From positions 72,342-136,341 of the forward strand of contig JAWKWT010000011.1 of NCBI GenBank assembly GCA_041397365.1: a stretch of 64,000 bases of DNA. Direction: 5' to 3'. Shown here piece after piece: positions 46,086 through 55,094 of the stretch (positions within the stretch are counted from its first letter, which is position 1; every line of letters starts with the position of its first letter). Below the pieces are notes generated by a model that had not been told where the DNA came from, searched no databases, and saw only the letters and a program-made list of their open reading frames with translations. The position numbers and the translations under genes are program-made. The stretch comes from P52-10 sp041397365 (GTDB lineage Bacteria; Pseudomonadota; Alphaproteobacteria; Rhizobiales; Xanthobacteraceae).

Positions 46086-46895
46086 ATGAGCCTGAAAGTC
46101 GCCGCGCTGTATCAGTTCGTCCCGCTGCCGGATTTCCGCGCGTTGCGCGAACCCTTGCGCGCGCGGCTCTCCGATCTCGGTGTCAAGGGCACGCTGCTGC
46201 TGGCGCATGAAGGCGTGAACGGAACGCTGGCGGGATCACCGGAGGCGATCGATTCCTGCATCGACGAGCTTCGGCACGGCGCGCTGTTCGCGGGCCGGCT
46301 CGACAATCTCGAACTGAAGTTTTCCACCGCCGCCGAGATGCCGCTCGGCCGGCTGAAAATCCGGCTGAAGAAGGAAATCGTCACGCTCGGCGATCCGTCG
46401 GCCGACCCCGCCGCGCGCGTCGGCACCTATGTCGATCCGGCGGCGTGGAACGAGTTGATCCGGCAGGACGACGTGCTGGTTCTGGACACGCGCAACGCTT
46501 TCGAAGTGGCGCTCGGCACGTTCGACGGCGCGGTCGATCCGAAACTGTCGAAGTTCAGCGATTTCCGGACATTCACGGAGCGCCGGCTCGATCCGGCGAA
46601 AGACCGGAAGATCGCGATGTTCTGCACCGGCGGAATCCGCTGCGAGAAGGCCAGCGCCTTTCTCCTCGCGCGAGGTTTCGGCGAGGTCTTTCATCTCAAG
46701 GGCGGCATCCTGAAATATCTGGAGGACATTCCGCAAAGCACGAGCCTGTGGCGCGGCGAATGCTTCGTGTTCGACGACAGGATCGCGCTCGGACACGGCC
46801 TCGCGCAGCGGCCCTCGCAGGGCAAGGACGCTGCGGAGGACGGATCGCAAGCCGTCATGCAGGAAGCTCTTGCCCCAAGGCGGCGGCGCAGCTAG
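46086..46895 (+). CDS. trhO: tRNA uridine(34) hydroxylase, rhodanese family
   Basis: TrhO (YceA) hydroxylates U34 of several tRNAs with oxygen, the first step to mo5U/cmo5U. The 269-residue protein has the N-terminal YceA domain (KVAALYQFVPLPDFRALREPLR, GTLLLAHEGVNGTLAGSPEAI) and a rhodanese domain with the active-site loop MFCTGGIRCEKASAFLLARGF near residue 178, Cys and Arg intact. EVFHLKGGILKYLEDI follows. The usual length is 250-330, so this is full size. It sits just before tRNA-Gln. Confidence 0.9.
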   Translation: MSLKVAALYQFVPLPDFRALREPLRARLSDLGVKGTLLLAHEGVNGTLAGSPEAIDSCIDELRHGALFAGRLDNLELKFSTAAEMPLGRLKIRLKKEIVTLGDPSADPAARVGTYVDPAAWNELIRQDDVLVLDTRNAFEVALGTFDGAVDPKLSKFSDFRTFTERRLDPAKDRKIAMFCTGGIRCEKASAFLLARGFGEVFHLKGGILKYLEDIPQSTSLWRGECFVFDDRIALGHGLAQRPSQGKDAAEDGSQAVMQEALAPRRRRS

Positions 46896-46984
46896 ATAGC
46901 GGGGCAACCGCTCGACGCAACGCGCTTCCTCAGCGCTGTCCCGCGGCCACAATCGGCTCTATCTTATTGGAAGATAACGCCTTT

Positions 46985-47058
46985 TGGGGAATGGTGTAAC
47001 GGTAGCACAACAGACTCTGACTCTGTTTGTCTTGGTTCGAATCCAGGTTCCCCAGCCA
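46985..47058 (+). tRNA. tRNA-Gln, anticodon CTG
   Basis: A complete cloverleaf: acceptor arms TGGGGAA and TTCCCCA, D-arm with GTAACGGTAGCAC, anticodon stem ACAGA/TCTGT around CTCTGAC (anticodon CTG, reading CAG), T-arm CTTGG TTCGAAT CCAGG with one wobble, discriminator G and encoded CCA. No integrase or attachment-site duplication is visible next to it. Confidence 0.95.
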
Positions 47059-47179
47059 ACCCGTCAAATTCAGCAAAACCCAGCGTCCGATCAGCCGTTG
47101 CCGCAACGCGGTCATCACCACGACCACGCCTCCGCATGTCACCGGCCAGGCTTTGTCCTGCCTGACCTGGTGGATGCGC

Positions 47180-48166
47180 TCACTCGGGCTTGATGCCGAG
47201 GTTCGTCAACGCCGCGATCAGCGCGACGGAATCGCTGGCGAACCGCTTTTTCGCCTCCGCGATCGGAATCGCCGGCTCCAGATAGAATTGCGACGCCACT
47301 TTCTGCACGGTCGGGTCCTTGCCGCCGAGAACGAGGGCCTCGGACAGCTTCTGCAAAATGTCGGGCGGCGTGTGGGCCGGAGCCCAGAGACCGACATAGC
47401 CGCGAATGTGCGACGCCGTCGACTTCAGGCCCTGCTCGTTGAGCGTCGGCACATCGGGAAACGCGCCGTTGCGCGCGCCGATCGAGGCGATCAGCTTGCC
47501 GCGGCCGGTTTCCAGCACCGGCATCGTCGGCGCGGTGCTGCCGCCGGCGATCTGGAGCGAACCGGCCATGAAGTCCGACCACATCGGCGCTTCGCCGCGA
47601 TAATGGATCGGCTCGATATTCAAGCCATATTGGGCGTTGAGTTCGGCGGCGACCAGATGCGGCGTCGAGCCGATCGAATAGGTGCCCATGCTCAGCTTCT
47701 TGCCCTTGCCGTATTCAACGAACTCCTTGAGATTCGTCACGCCGATATTCGGCTGCACGACGATCAGGCCACCGCTGCCGGAGACGATCGTGACGATCTC
47801 AAAATCCTTCTCCGGATCGTAAGCGAGGTTTTTGATCGTCACGCGATTCTGGATCATCGCCGTCGAGATCGTCGCCATCAGCGTGTAGCCGTCAGGCTTG
47901 GCCTGCTTGACGTCGAGCGCACCGACCGTTCCGGAGCCGCCGCCCTTGTTCTCGACGATGAAGGACTGGCCGAAATGACGGCTGAGAAACTCCGAATAGG
48001 AGCGCGACACGACATCGGTCGAGCCGCCGGGCGGGAAGCTGCACACCACCCGCACGGGCTTGTTCGGCCAGTTCGCCTGTGAAATAGCCGGTGCGCCCAG
48101 CAAGGTCGAACCGGCAGCAGCCGCCCCCGATGCGATGAACGTCCTGCGATTCAGACGTATCCTCAT
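47180..48166 (-). CDS. TctC/Bug-family tripartite tricarboxylate transporter substrate-binding protein, Tat-like leader
   Basis: A 328-residue periplasmic solute-binding protein. The leader RLNRRTFIASGAAAAGSTLLGAPAISQA has a twin-arginine motif (NRRTF) and a cleavage-like AISQA. Bug-family segments follow: WPNKPVRVVCSFPPGGSTDVVSR, SFIVENKGGGSGTVGA, PDGYTLMATISTA and the C-terminal FPDVPTLNEQGLK. Family members bind carboxylates. The membrane partners TctA and TctB are absent here, which is usual for orphan Bug proteins. ATG 48166 is fixed by GGGGAG seven bases upstream. Convergent with tRNA-Gln across about 120 bases. Confidence 0.92.
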   Translation of the reverse strand: MRIRLNRRTFIASGAAAAGSTLLGAPAISQANWPNKPVRVVCSFPPGGSTDVVSRSYSEFLSRHFGQSFIVENKGGGSGTVGALDVKQAKPDGYTLMATISTAMIQNRVTIKNLAYDPEKDFEIVTIVSGSGGLIVVQPNIGVTNLKEFVEYGKGKKLSMGTYSIGSTPHLVAAELNAQYGLNIEPIHYRGEAPMWSDFMAGSLQIAGGSTAPTMPVLETGRGKLIASIGARNGAFPDVPTLNEQGLKSTASHIRGYVGLWAPAHTPPDILQKLSEALVLGGKDPTVQKVASQFYLEPAIPIAEAKKRFASDSVALIAALTNLGIKPE

Positions 48167-48613
48167 GTCACGTCTCCCCAATCTGTTCCGCGCGCGTTCT
48201 GATCGACGGCGCTTGCATCGATGGTAGACTAGACGTCCCGCTCGTCCAGCGATCTTCGCAAATGGCAGCCGCGCGTCAGCACGCGCCGCCCTTTGGCGCG
48301 ATGTTTGCCGCGATGGTTATCGGCGAGCTTTCCGAAGCAATCGAATGCGATGCCCATTTGTGGCGTTTTCTCCGGAATTTTCAGAACAAAACAATGCGAT
48401 GCGGACGCCGGCATGCGGATCGGGCATGAAATGCACCGGTTTGCCGTCCCTTTGCCGTGCAACCCTTCCGCGCCGGCCGAGCGCCGCTCGGGCACACGGC
48501 GGCCGCTCGGCCTGGTCCCGATCCGGGCTTTCTTGCCCGCATCGGGAAAGTCTTAACCCTTTGTGCAGCAAGGCATCCGCATAGTCCTCCGAACCTTGTG
48601 AATCCTGCGACAG
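48167..48613. other. gene-poor region between the TctC and HerA-like genes
   Basis: 447 bases with locally lower GC around 48310-48420 (runs such as TTTGTGGCGTTTTCTCCGG and AGAACAAAACAATG). Open frames of 87-88 codons exist on both strands but lack ribosome sites and protein-like composition. It should contain divergent promoters for the flanking genes; no specific motif could be fixed. Confidence 0.4.
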
Positions 48614-50407
48614 ATGCCGACCGAACCGCCTCCGATGACCTCCGCTCCGCCGCCTTCGGCGACGCCGTTCGGCCGCGTCATTTCCGTGCGCGGATCGTCG
48701 GCGCGGATCGGCATCCTGATCGCGCCGCGGATGAGCCAGTTCGAAGCGCGCGCCACCGTCGGCCGGTTCATCAGCATCCGCTGTAACCGTTCGCACGTCA
48801 TCGCCATGGTCACGGAAGTGTCGTGCGAGGGCCTCTCGCCGCAGGACAAGGAGCTGTATATCGCCACCGCCTCGGTCGATCTGCTCGGCGAAATCAACCC
48901 GACGCCGAACGGCGAGCGCTTTCAGCGCGGCGTGACGATCTATCCGGCCATCGGCGACGAGGCCGACCCGATCACCAATCAGGAGCTGCGGACAGTCTAC
49001 GCGCCAGCGCACAAGGACGCGATCTTCGTCGGGCATCTGCAACAGGACCCGACCGTCTCCGCCTATATCGACATCGACGAAATGCTCAGCAAGCATTTCG
49101 CCATTCTCGGTTCGACCGGCGTCGGCAAATCCAGCGGCGTGTCGCTGGTGCTGAACGAAATCCTTCAGATGCGCCCGAACCTCCGCCTGTTCCTGCTCGA
49201 CGTCCATAACGAATATGGCCGCTGCTTCGGCGAGCGCGCGCTGGTTCTCAACCCGCGCAATCTGAAGCTGCCCTTCTGGCTGTTCAACTACGAGGAATTC
49301 GTCGACGTCATTTTCGGCGGCAGGCCCGGCGTGCCGGACGAACTGGCGATCCTGTCCGAGGTCATCCCCTACGCCAAGGCGATCTACACCCAATACCAGA
49401 ACGTCGAATCAGCGGGCCTGAAGCGCGTCGATCCCAAGATCAACGGCTATACCGTCGATACGCCGGTGCCGTACCGGCTGACCGACATCGTCTCGCTGAT
49501 CGACGAGCGCATGGGCCGGCTGGAGAACCGTTCTTCGCGCGCGGTCTACAACAAGCTGCTGTCGCGCATCGAAACGGTGCGCAACGACACCCGCTACGCC
49601 TTCATGTTCGAGAACGCCAATGTCGGCGGCGATACGATGGCCGAGGTCATCAGCCATCTGTTCCGCCTGCCGGCGCATGGCAGGCCGATGACGGTGATGC
49701 AGCTTGCGGGCTTTCCGGCGGAGGTGGTCGATTCCGTCGTATCCGTGGTCTGCCGCATGGCGTTCGATTTCGGCCTGTGGAGCGACGGCGCCTCGCCGCT
49801 TTTGTTCGTGTGCGAGGAGGCCCACCGCTATGCCTCCGCCGACCGCACGATCGGCTTCGGTCCGACGCGAAAGGCGATTTCGCGCATTGCCAAGGAAGGC
49901 CGCAAATACGGCGTTTTCCTTGGGTTGGTGACGCAGCGCCCGGCGGAACTGGACGCCACCATCATCTCCCAGTGCAACACGCTGTTCACGATGCGCCTCG
50001 CCAACGAGCGCGACCAGTCGCTGTTGCGCTCGGCGGTGTCGGACGCCGCGGCCAATCTGCTCTCCTTCGTGCCTTCGCTCGGCACTCGCGAAGTCCTCGC
50101 CTTCGGCGAAGGCGTGGCGTTGCCGACACGTTTGCGTTTCAAGGAGATGCCGCCGCATCAATTGCCGCGCAGCGAGGCGACGCTCGCAGCCGTCACCGCG
50201 TCCGCTGACGGCCACGACATCAATTTCGTCGGATCGGTGCTGGAGCGCTGGCGCGGGGCGACGACGCATCGCGACTCCAAGGCGTCCACAGGCGCGTCCG
50301 TGACGTCGGAGCGGCGGCCGCCGCGCGTCGCCGATGCGCCGCTGCTGCAACCATCATTGGGTCTGGACCCCGACCGCTTCTCGTTACTGAAGAAGCCGCT
50401 GCGCTGA
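48614..50407 (+). CDS. HerA-like ATPase (DUF87 / FtsK-HerA superfamily)
   Basis: A 597-residue P-loop translocase. The N-terminal ~150 residues form the HAS-barrel (FGRVISVRGSSARIGIL); Walker A is GSTGVGKSS near residue 173, DVHNEYGRCFG is the family motif that follows, Walker B is LLFVCEEAHRYA near 400, and the end of the core has LVTQRPAELDATIISQCNTLFTMRLANERDQ. HerA hexamers pump DNA and usually pair with the nuclease NurA for end resection, but no nurA is adjacent. ATG 48614 begins a Pro-rich leader; a Met at 48635 is also possible. The C-terminal ~80 residues look disordered. Confidence 0.9.
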   Translation: MPTEPPPMTSAPPPSATPFGRVISVRGSSARIGILIAPRMSQFEARATVGRFISIRCNRSHVIAMVTEVSCEGLSPQDKELYIATASVDLLGEINPTPNGERFQRGVTIYPAIGDEADPITNQELRTVYAPAHKDAIFVGHLQQDPTVSAYIDIDEMLSKHFAILGSTGVGKSSGVSLVLNEILQMRPNLRLFLLDVHNEYGRCFGERALVLNPRNLKLPFWLFNYEEFVDVIFGGRPGVPDELAILSEVIPYAKAIYTQYQNVESAGLKRVDPKINGYTVDTPVPYRLTDIVSLIDERMGRLENRSSRAVYNKLLSRIETVRNDTRYAFMFENANVGGDTMAEVISHLFRLPAHGRPMTVMQLAGFPAEVVDSVVSVVCRMAFDFGLWSDGASPLLFVCEEAHRYASADRTIGFGPTRKAISRIAKEGRKYGVFLGLVTQRPAELDATIISQCNTLFTMRLANERDQSLLRSAVSDAAANLLSFVPSLGTREVLAFGEGVALPTRLRFKEMPPHQLPRSEATLAAVTASADGHDINFVGSVLERWRGATTHRDSKASTGASVTSERRPPRVADAPLLQPSLGLDPDRFSLLKKPLR

Positions 50408-50471
50408 CTTAGCCCTTCTCGCGACCGGCGCGATGCAATAACCTCGGATGAATTGTCGCCGAGGCCCATGC

Positions 50472-51053
50472 ATGAACGCACGTCCAATCAGCCGTTTCCC
50501 CGTTCCTCGCCTGGAGGACATGCCGGAGGATATCCGCAGCCGCATCCTCGCCGTGCAGGAGAAGTCGGGATTCATCCCGAACGTCTTTCTCGTGCTGGCG
50601 CATCGGCCGGACGAATTCCGCGCCTTCTTCGCCTATCACGACGCGCTGATGGACAAGGACAGCGGCCTGACCAAGGCCGAGCGCGAGATGATCGTGGTCG
50701 CGACATCGAGCGCCAATCAGTGCCAGTATTGCGTGGTGGCGCATGGTGCGATCCTCCGCATCCGCGCGAAAAACCCGCTTGTGGCCGACCAGATCGCAAC
50801 GAATTATCGCAAGGCGGACATCACGCCCCGGCAGAAGGCGATGCTCGACTTCGCGATGAAGGTCAGCCAGACCGCGCAGACCGTGGGCGATGCCGACATG
50901 ACGGCGCTGGCGCAGCACGGCTTCAGCGAGGCCGACATCTGGGACATCACCGCGGTCGCGGCCTTCTTCGGGCTGTCGAACCGGATGGCCAACGTCACCA
51001 ACATGCGCCCGAACGACGAATTCTACCTGATGGGCCGGACGGCCAAGGCGTAA
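50472..51053 (+). CDS. AhpD-like / carboxymuconolactone decarboxylase-family peroxidase-related protein
   Basis: A 193-residue all-helical protein. The AhpD core signature is NQCQYCVVAHGAI near residue 85 with the redox CxxC and the downstream His, preceded by LTKAEREMIVVATSSA. Members act as alkylhydroperoxidases that reduce peroxides through the CxxC pair. SGFIPNVFLVLAHRPDEFRAFFAYHDALM matches the peroxidase-related subgroup. ATG 50472 is chosen because GAGG lies seven bases upstream; earlier in-frame starts overlap weaker sites. Follows the HerA-like gene by 64 bases. Confidence 0.9.
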   Translation: MNARPISRFPVPRLEDMPEDIRSRILAVQEKSGFIPNVFLVLAHRPDEFRAFFAYHDALMDKDSGLTKAEREMIVVATSSANQCQYCVVAHGAILRIRAKNPLVADQIATNYRKADITPRQKAMLDFAMKVSQTAQTVGDADMTALAQHGFSEADIWDITAVAAFFGLSNRMANVTNMRPNDEFYLMGRTAKA

Positions 51054-51176
51054 GCCCTTCACGGGCGAATCTGGCGCAACGGCGGGAATGCAGGCGAGCC
51101 ATGCTCGCGCCTGCTGGGCCGCCCCGGCCGGTCATGGTACTCAAGGCGAAGTTGGACCCTGCCGCGGACAACGCCC

Positions 51177-51512
51177 ATGACCAGCGAGCAACCGAAGGTT
51201 CCGGACGACGAGCACGTCGTCATCAAGTTCCGGCCGCGCACGGCCGCGAACGCGCAGAAGCCGCCCGCCGATCGCGAGGCGACCGCCTCGTTCGGCCAGC
51301 CGCCGGACCTGTCGCGCTTCGAGCGGACCGGGGAGCCCGACGATTATCGCTACCGCATGCGGGTCAACATCGCCGCCGGCCTGTTCACCGTGGTCCTGAT
51401 CGGCTTCGGGGTGTGGCTCGCGACCAGCATCGCCGACCTGCGCCGCACCCAGGACTGCCTGCTCATGGGGCGTCGCGACTGCGGCGCACCGATCTCCGCA
51501 CCCGTCAAATGA
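51177..51512 (+). CDS. small single-pass membrane protein of unknown function
   Basis: A 111-residue protein with an acidic/basic disordered N-terminus (residues 1-60), one transmembrane helix (NIAAGLFTVVLIGFGVWLA at about 65-84) and a short tail with two Cys (TQDCLLMGRRDCGAPIS), probably disulphide-bonded in the periplasm. No family recognised beyond being plausible for this order. It lies directly before the lipid A operon with a 228-base gap (51513-51740) that has no gene and should contain the acpXL promoter. Confidence 0.7.
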   Translation: MTSEQPKVPDDEHVVIKFRPRTAANAQKPPADREATASFGQPPDLSRFERTGEPDDYRYRMRVNIAAGLFTVVLIGFGVWLATSIADLRRTQDCLLMGRRDCGAPISAPVK

Positions 51513-51740
51513 TCCGGATCAAATGATCCTGTCGAGCGATCCCGCCAGGCGCACGCCCGACTTATCCCGGCCGACGGTTTCCCACCCTGTTCGACCGCCT
51601 GAGCGCCATTGAACTCAGGGTCTTGCTCCGATATACGGGCATCTGACCCTGATCTGGCCGCAGCGCTTCGCCCGGTCTCGCCGCTGAGGATCGCAAGCCT
51701 TCGCCCTGCGAAGTTCCTGAAGCTCAATCAAAGGCTTAAG

Positions 51741-52017
51741 ATGTCGACTTTCGATCAAGTTGCCAACATCATCGCAGAGACCTGCGATATTCCGCGCGAT
51801 ACCATCAAGCCGGAAAGCCACGCCATTGACGATCTCGATCGACAGCCTCGACTTTCTGGATATCGCCTTCGCCATCGACAAGGCTTTCGGCATCAAGCTA
51901 CCGCTCGAAAAGTGGACGCAGGAGGTCAATGACGGCAAGGCCACGACGGAACAGTATTTCGTCCTCAGCAATCTGAGCGCGCGGATCGACGAACTGGTTG
52001 CCGCCAAAGGCGCGTAA
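51741..52017 (+). pseudogene. acpXL: acyl carrier protein AcpXL for very-long-chain lipid A acyl group, frameshifted at about 51837
   Basis: AcpXL carries the growing C28-type (omega-1)-hydroxy acid added to lipid A. Read across the shift, the 92-residue protein is MSTFDQVANIIAETCDIPRD then TIKPESHAIDDL, then IDSLDFLDIAFAIDKAFGIK and ...LSARIDELVAAKGA. The phosphopantetheine Ser is in IDSLDFLD. The codons at 51834-51840 should read L-G-I but contain a single G, so two bases are missing or one is extra. The frame before ends in nonsense at 51932 if uncorrected. It is the first gene of the six-gene operon to 57048. The pathway order matches the Rhizobium acpXL-lpxXL cluster. Confidence 0.85.
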
Positions 52018-52035
52018 CGCGCACGCGCCGGGGAC

Positions 52036-52496
52036 ATGGGCTCGAATATTTCCAGCTTATCGACCGGGTGACGGCTCTCGATCTTGCCGAAGGCCGAATC
52101 GCGGTCGAGGCGGACGTGCCGCAGACCAGCACGATCTTCGAGGGCCATTTTCCCGGCCGCCCGCTGATGCCCGGCGTGCTGCTGATCGAGGCGATGGCGC
52201 AAACGTCCGGATGGCTGCTGATCGCTCTGAATTTCGAGCGGATGCCGTTCCTCGCCGCCGTCAAGGAGGCGAAGATGCGCAGCTTCGTCCAGCCCGGCGA
52301 AAGGCTGGCGATCAATGCCCGTATCGAGCACCAGGGCTCCGGCTACGCGATGACGCAGGCGGACATCAGCGTCAACGGCAAGAAGACCTGCAACGCGACG
52401 CTGACCTTCAGCCATGTCCCGTTCCCCAACGATGAGTTTCGCGCGCACATGACCGCCGTGGCCCGGCGGGTCGGCGTGCCGGAACCCCGCAAATAG
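52036..52496 (+). pseudogene. fabZXL: FabZ-like 3-hydroxyacyl-ACP dehydratase of the AcpXL pathway, frameshift at its start (about 52039)
   Basis: Hotdog dehydratase. The conserved active-site helix FEGHFPGRPLMPGVLLIEAMAQTSG has the catalytic His and the Glu. Homologues start M-x-LEYFQLIDRV; here ATG 52036 is followed by GG and then CTC GAA TAT TTC, so one base of the second codon is missing. Corrected, the protein is about 153 residues, the expected size. If the frameshift is real, translation could begin at GTG 52068 and give 142 residues with the active site intact. It ends at the start of the next gene. Confidence 0.82.
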
Positions 52497-52510
52497 TGAA
52501 GGACGACATC

Positions 52511-53701
52511 GTGTCCGCAAACGACATCGAAACGTGGATCACGGGGATCGGGCTCGTCTCCTCGCTCGGCGAGGGGCTCGACGCGCATTGGGAGGCGCTG
52601 CAAAGCCGCGCCGTCAACGCCGACACGGAAAGCTTCGCGCCCTACGTCATCCACAAGCTCGCCCCCCTCTCCTACGACAAGCAGATTCCGAAAAAGGGCG
52701 ATCAGCGCCAGATGGAAGCCTGGCAGCGGATCGGCACCTACGCGGCCGGTCTCGCGCTCGACTCCGCCGGGCTGAAGGGCAATGCGGACGTACTCGGACG
52801 GACCGACATGATCGTCGCCGCGGGTGGCGGCGAGCGCGACCTCGCCGTCGACAGCAGCATTCTGACGGCCAGCGTGCAGGGCGATGCAGCCCCCGGCCTT
52901 CTCAACGAAAGGCTGATGAGCGACCTGCGCCCGACGCTGTTCCTCGCACAATTGTCGAACCTGCTCGCAGGCAACATCTCGATCGTTCACGGCGTCACCG
53001 GCTCGTCCCGCACCTTCATGGGCGAGGAAATGGCCGGCTTCGACGCGCTGCGGATCGCGCTCGCGCGGATCGCCTCAGGCCAGAGCGAGATCGCTCTAGT
53101 CGGCGCTGCGCAGAACGGCGAGCGCAAGGACCTCTTGATGCTCTATGAGTTCGCGGACCTGAACCTGAAGGGCAGCTATGCGCCGGTTTGGTCGCGCGGC
53201 CCTGCCGGCGGCTTCGCGCTCGGCTCCGGCGGCGTGTTCCTGGTGCTGGAATCGAAACGGCATGCCGAGGCGCGCGGGGCGAAACCTTTCGCGCGCCTGT
53301 CGGCGGTCGAAACCGACCGGGCGCGGCGCGGCACCGACGGCGCGATCCGCGACACGCTGGACAAGCTTTGGGACAAGATCGGCGCACCGGCCGCAAACAC
53401 CGCGCTGCTGACGGGCGCGACGGGCGCGGCCCCCGCCACCGGCGAGGAACGCGCGTTTCTCGCCGCGCACAAGGATATTCCGGCACGCGCCACCGCCAGC
53501 CTGACCGGCCACACGATGGAAGCGCAGGCGCTGTTCGGCGTCGCCTTCGCGGCGCTATCGCTGTCGCGCGGCGCGCTGTTTCCGCCCGACGCCTCCTCCG
53601 ATGTCGAGCGCGCGAGCAGCGAGCCGCTCAAGCGGATCGCGGTCGCGGGCGCCGGCCACTGGCGCGGCGAAGGAATGGCGCTTGTCGAAACTGCGAACTG
53701 A
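52511..53701 (+). CDS. fabF2XL: beta-ketoacyl-ACP synthase-like protein without catalytic Cys (FabF2XL, chain-length-factor-like)
   Basis: Thiolase-fold ketosynthase homologue of about 396 residues. Where the partner FabF1XL has CASG, this protein has EMAG within GEEMAGFDALRIAL, so Glu replaces the nucleophilic Cys by eye alignment. The first His (in HGTST of the partner) is also lost (TALLTGATGAAPATGEE), while GHTMEAQALFG keeps the second. Chain-length factors of type II polyketide synthases carry Gln at the same place, in EQAGGLDA. It probably forms a heterodimer with FabF1XL and sets acyl length. GTG 52511 is preferred because GAAGGA lies seven bases upstream; GTG 52496, overlapping the previous stop, is an alternative. 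Confidence 0.85.
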   Translation: MSANDIETWITGIGLVSSLGEGLDAHWEALQSRAVNADTESFAPYVIHKLAPLSYDKQIPKKGDQRQMEAWQRIGTYAAGLALDSAGLKGNADVLGRTDMIVAAGGGERDLAVDSSILTASVQGDAAPGLLNERLMSDLRPTLFLAQLSNLLAGNISIVHGVTGSSRTFMGEEMAGFDALRIALARIASGQSEIALVGAAQNGERKDLLMLYEFADLNLKGSYAPVWSRGPAGGFALGSGGVFLVLESKRHAEARGAKPFARLSAVETDRARRGTDGAIRDTLDKLWDKIGAPAANTALLTGATGAAPATGEERAFLAAHKDIPARATASLTGHTMEAQALFGVAFAALSLSRGALFPPDASSDVERASSEPLKRIAVAGAGHWRGEGMALVETAN

Positions 53702-53725
53702 CGCTCATTGCGGCGGGAGAAGCTC

Positions 53726-55006
53726 ATGACCACCACTCGCGACCACGCCGGCCGGCCGATCGTCGTCGTCACTGGCATGGGTGTCGTCACCTCGCTCGGC
53801 GCGGGCAAGGCCGACAATTGGGCCAGGCTGACCGCCGGCGAATCCGGCATCCGCACCATCACCCGCTTTCCGACGGACGGCCTGAAAACGACCATCGCCG
53901 GCTCGATCGATTTTCTGCCCACCGACGACAACCGCGCGCCCGAACTCTCCGACCGCTTCGCCGATGTCGCGACCGAGGAAGCGGTGGCGCAATCCGGCAT
54001 CGGCGCGAAGGGGAATTTTCCGGGACCGCTGTTCCTGGCCGTCGCCCCGGTCGAGATGGACTGGCAGCAGCGCCAGCTTCTCGCCGCCGCGCTCGGACCG
54101 GACGGCCCGATCGATTACGACGCGATGCTGCGCATCTGCGGCGGCGGAAAATACAGGGCCGCGCACAGCCGCTTCCTGTTCGGCTCCACCGCCGACATGC
54201 TGGCCGACAAATACGGCACCAAAGGCTCGCCAATCTCGCTGTCGACGGCCTGCGCCTCCGGCGTCAGCGCGATCCAGCTCGGCGTCGAGGCCATCCGCCG
54301 CGGCGACACGGAGGCCGCGCTCTGCGTCGCCACCGACTCCTCCATCAATGCGGAAGCGCTGGTGCGCTTCTCGCTGCTGTCGGCCTTGTCCACACGCAAC
54401 GAGACGCCGCATCAGGCGTCGAGGCCATTCTCCAAGGACCGCGACGGCTTCGTGATGGCGGAGGGCGCAGGCGCGCTGGTGCTCGAAAGCCTTGAGCACG
54501 CGACCGCGCGCGGCGCGAAGATCCTCGGCGTCGTCGCCGGCTGCGGCGAACTCGCCGACTCGTTCCACCGCACACGCTCCAGCCCGGACGGCAAGCCGAT
54601 CATCGGCTGTATCCGCAACGCGCTGACCGACGCCGGCATGACGCCCGAGCGGATCGATTACATCAACGCGCACGGCACCAGCACGCCGGAAAACGACAAG
54701 ATGGAGTATCTCGGCATCTCCACCGTGTTCGGCGAGCGCGCCGCGGCGATCCCCGTTTCGTCCAACAAATCGATGATCGGGCACACGCTGTCGGCGGCCG
54801 GTGCGGTCGAGGCGATCTTCTCGCTTCTGACCATCGCCAGCCAGCGCATCCCGCCGACCATCAATTACGATACGCCCGATCCGTCGATCCCGCTCGATGT
54901 CGTGCCGAACAAGGCGCGCGACGCGAAGGTGACCACGGCCATGTCGAATTCGTTCGGCTTCGGCGGTCAGAACGTTTCCATCATCATGACGGCGGAGCCC
55001 GGCTGA
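53726..55006 (+). CDS. fabF1XL: beta-ketoacyl-ACP synthase II-like (FabF1XL)
   Basis: Condensing enzyme of 426 residues with all three active-site parts: nucleophile in LSTACASGVSAIQLG near residue 170, NAHGTSTPENDKMEYLG near 315 and NKSMIGHTLSAAGAVEAIF near 352. The N-terminus IVVVTGMGVVTSLGAGKADNW is typical. It elongates acyl-AcpXL by two carbons. ATG 53726 is fixed by GGGAG six bases upstream. Its partner FabF2XL lies 24 bases before it, a ketosynthase/chain-length-factor-like arrangement. Confidence 0.94.
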   Translation: MTTTRDHAGRPIVVVTGMGVVTSLGAGKADNWARLTAGESGIRTITRFPTDGLKTTIAGSIDFLPTDDNRAPELSDRFADVATEEAVAQSGIGAKGNFPGPLFLAVAPVEMDWQQRQLLAAALGPDGPIDYDAMLRICGGGKYRAAHSRFLFGSTADMLADKYGTKGSPISLSTACASGVSAIQLGVEAIRRGDTEAALCVATDSSINAEALVRFSLLSALSTRNETPHQASRPFSKDRDGFVMAEGAGALVLESLEHATARGAKILGVVAGCGELADSFHRTRSSPDGKPIIGCIRNALTDAGMTPERIDYINAHGTSTPENDKMEYLGISTVFGERAAAIPVSSNKSMIGHTLSAAGAVEAIFSLLTIASQRIPPTINYDTPDPSIPLDVVPNKARDAKVTTAMSNSFGFGGQNVSIIMTAEPG

Positions 55007-55094
55007 GCCGTCCCGGCTCGCCCGGTCCGGTTGACGCGAGCCGCCGAACCGGCGAATACGCTGACTCAATCGTCTTCAAAACCCACGCGGAACC

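Noticed and set aside
46985..47058. tRNA-Gln as an integration site of a genomic island
   Set aside because: No integrase, no direct repeat of the tRNA 3' end and no change of gene style beside it.
48229..48584. 87-88 codon frames on both strands before the HerA-like gene
   Set aside because: No ribosome sites, no protein-like pattern, and they overlap each other on both strands.
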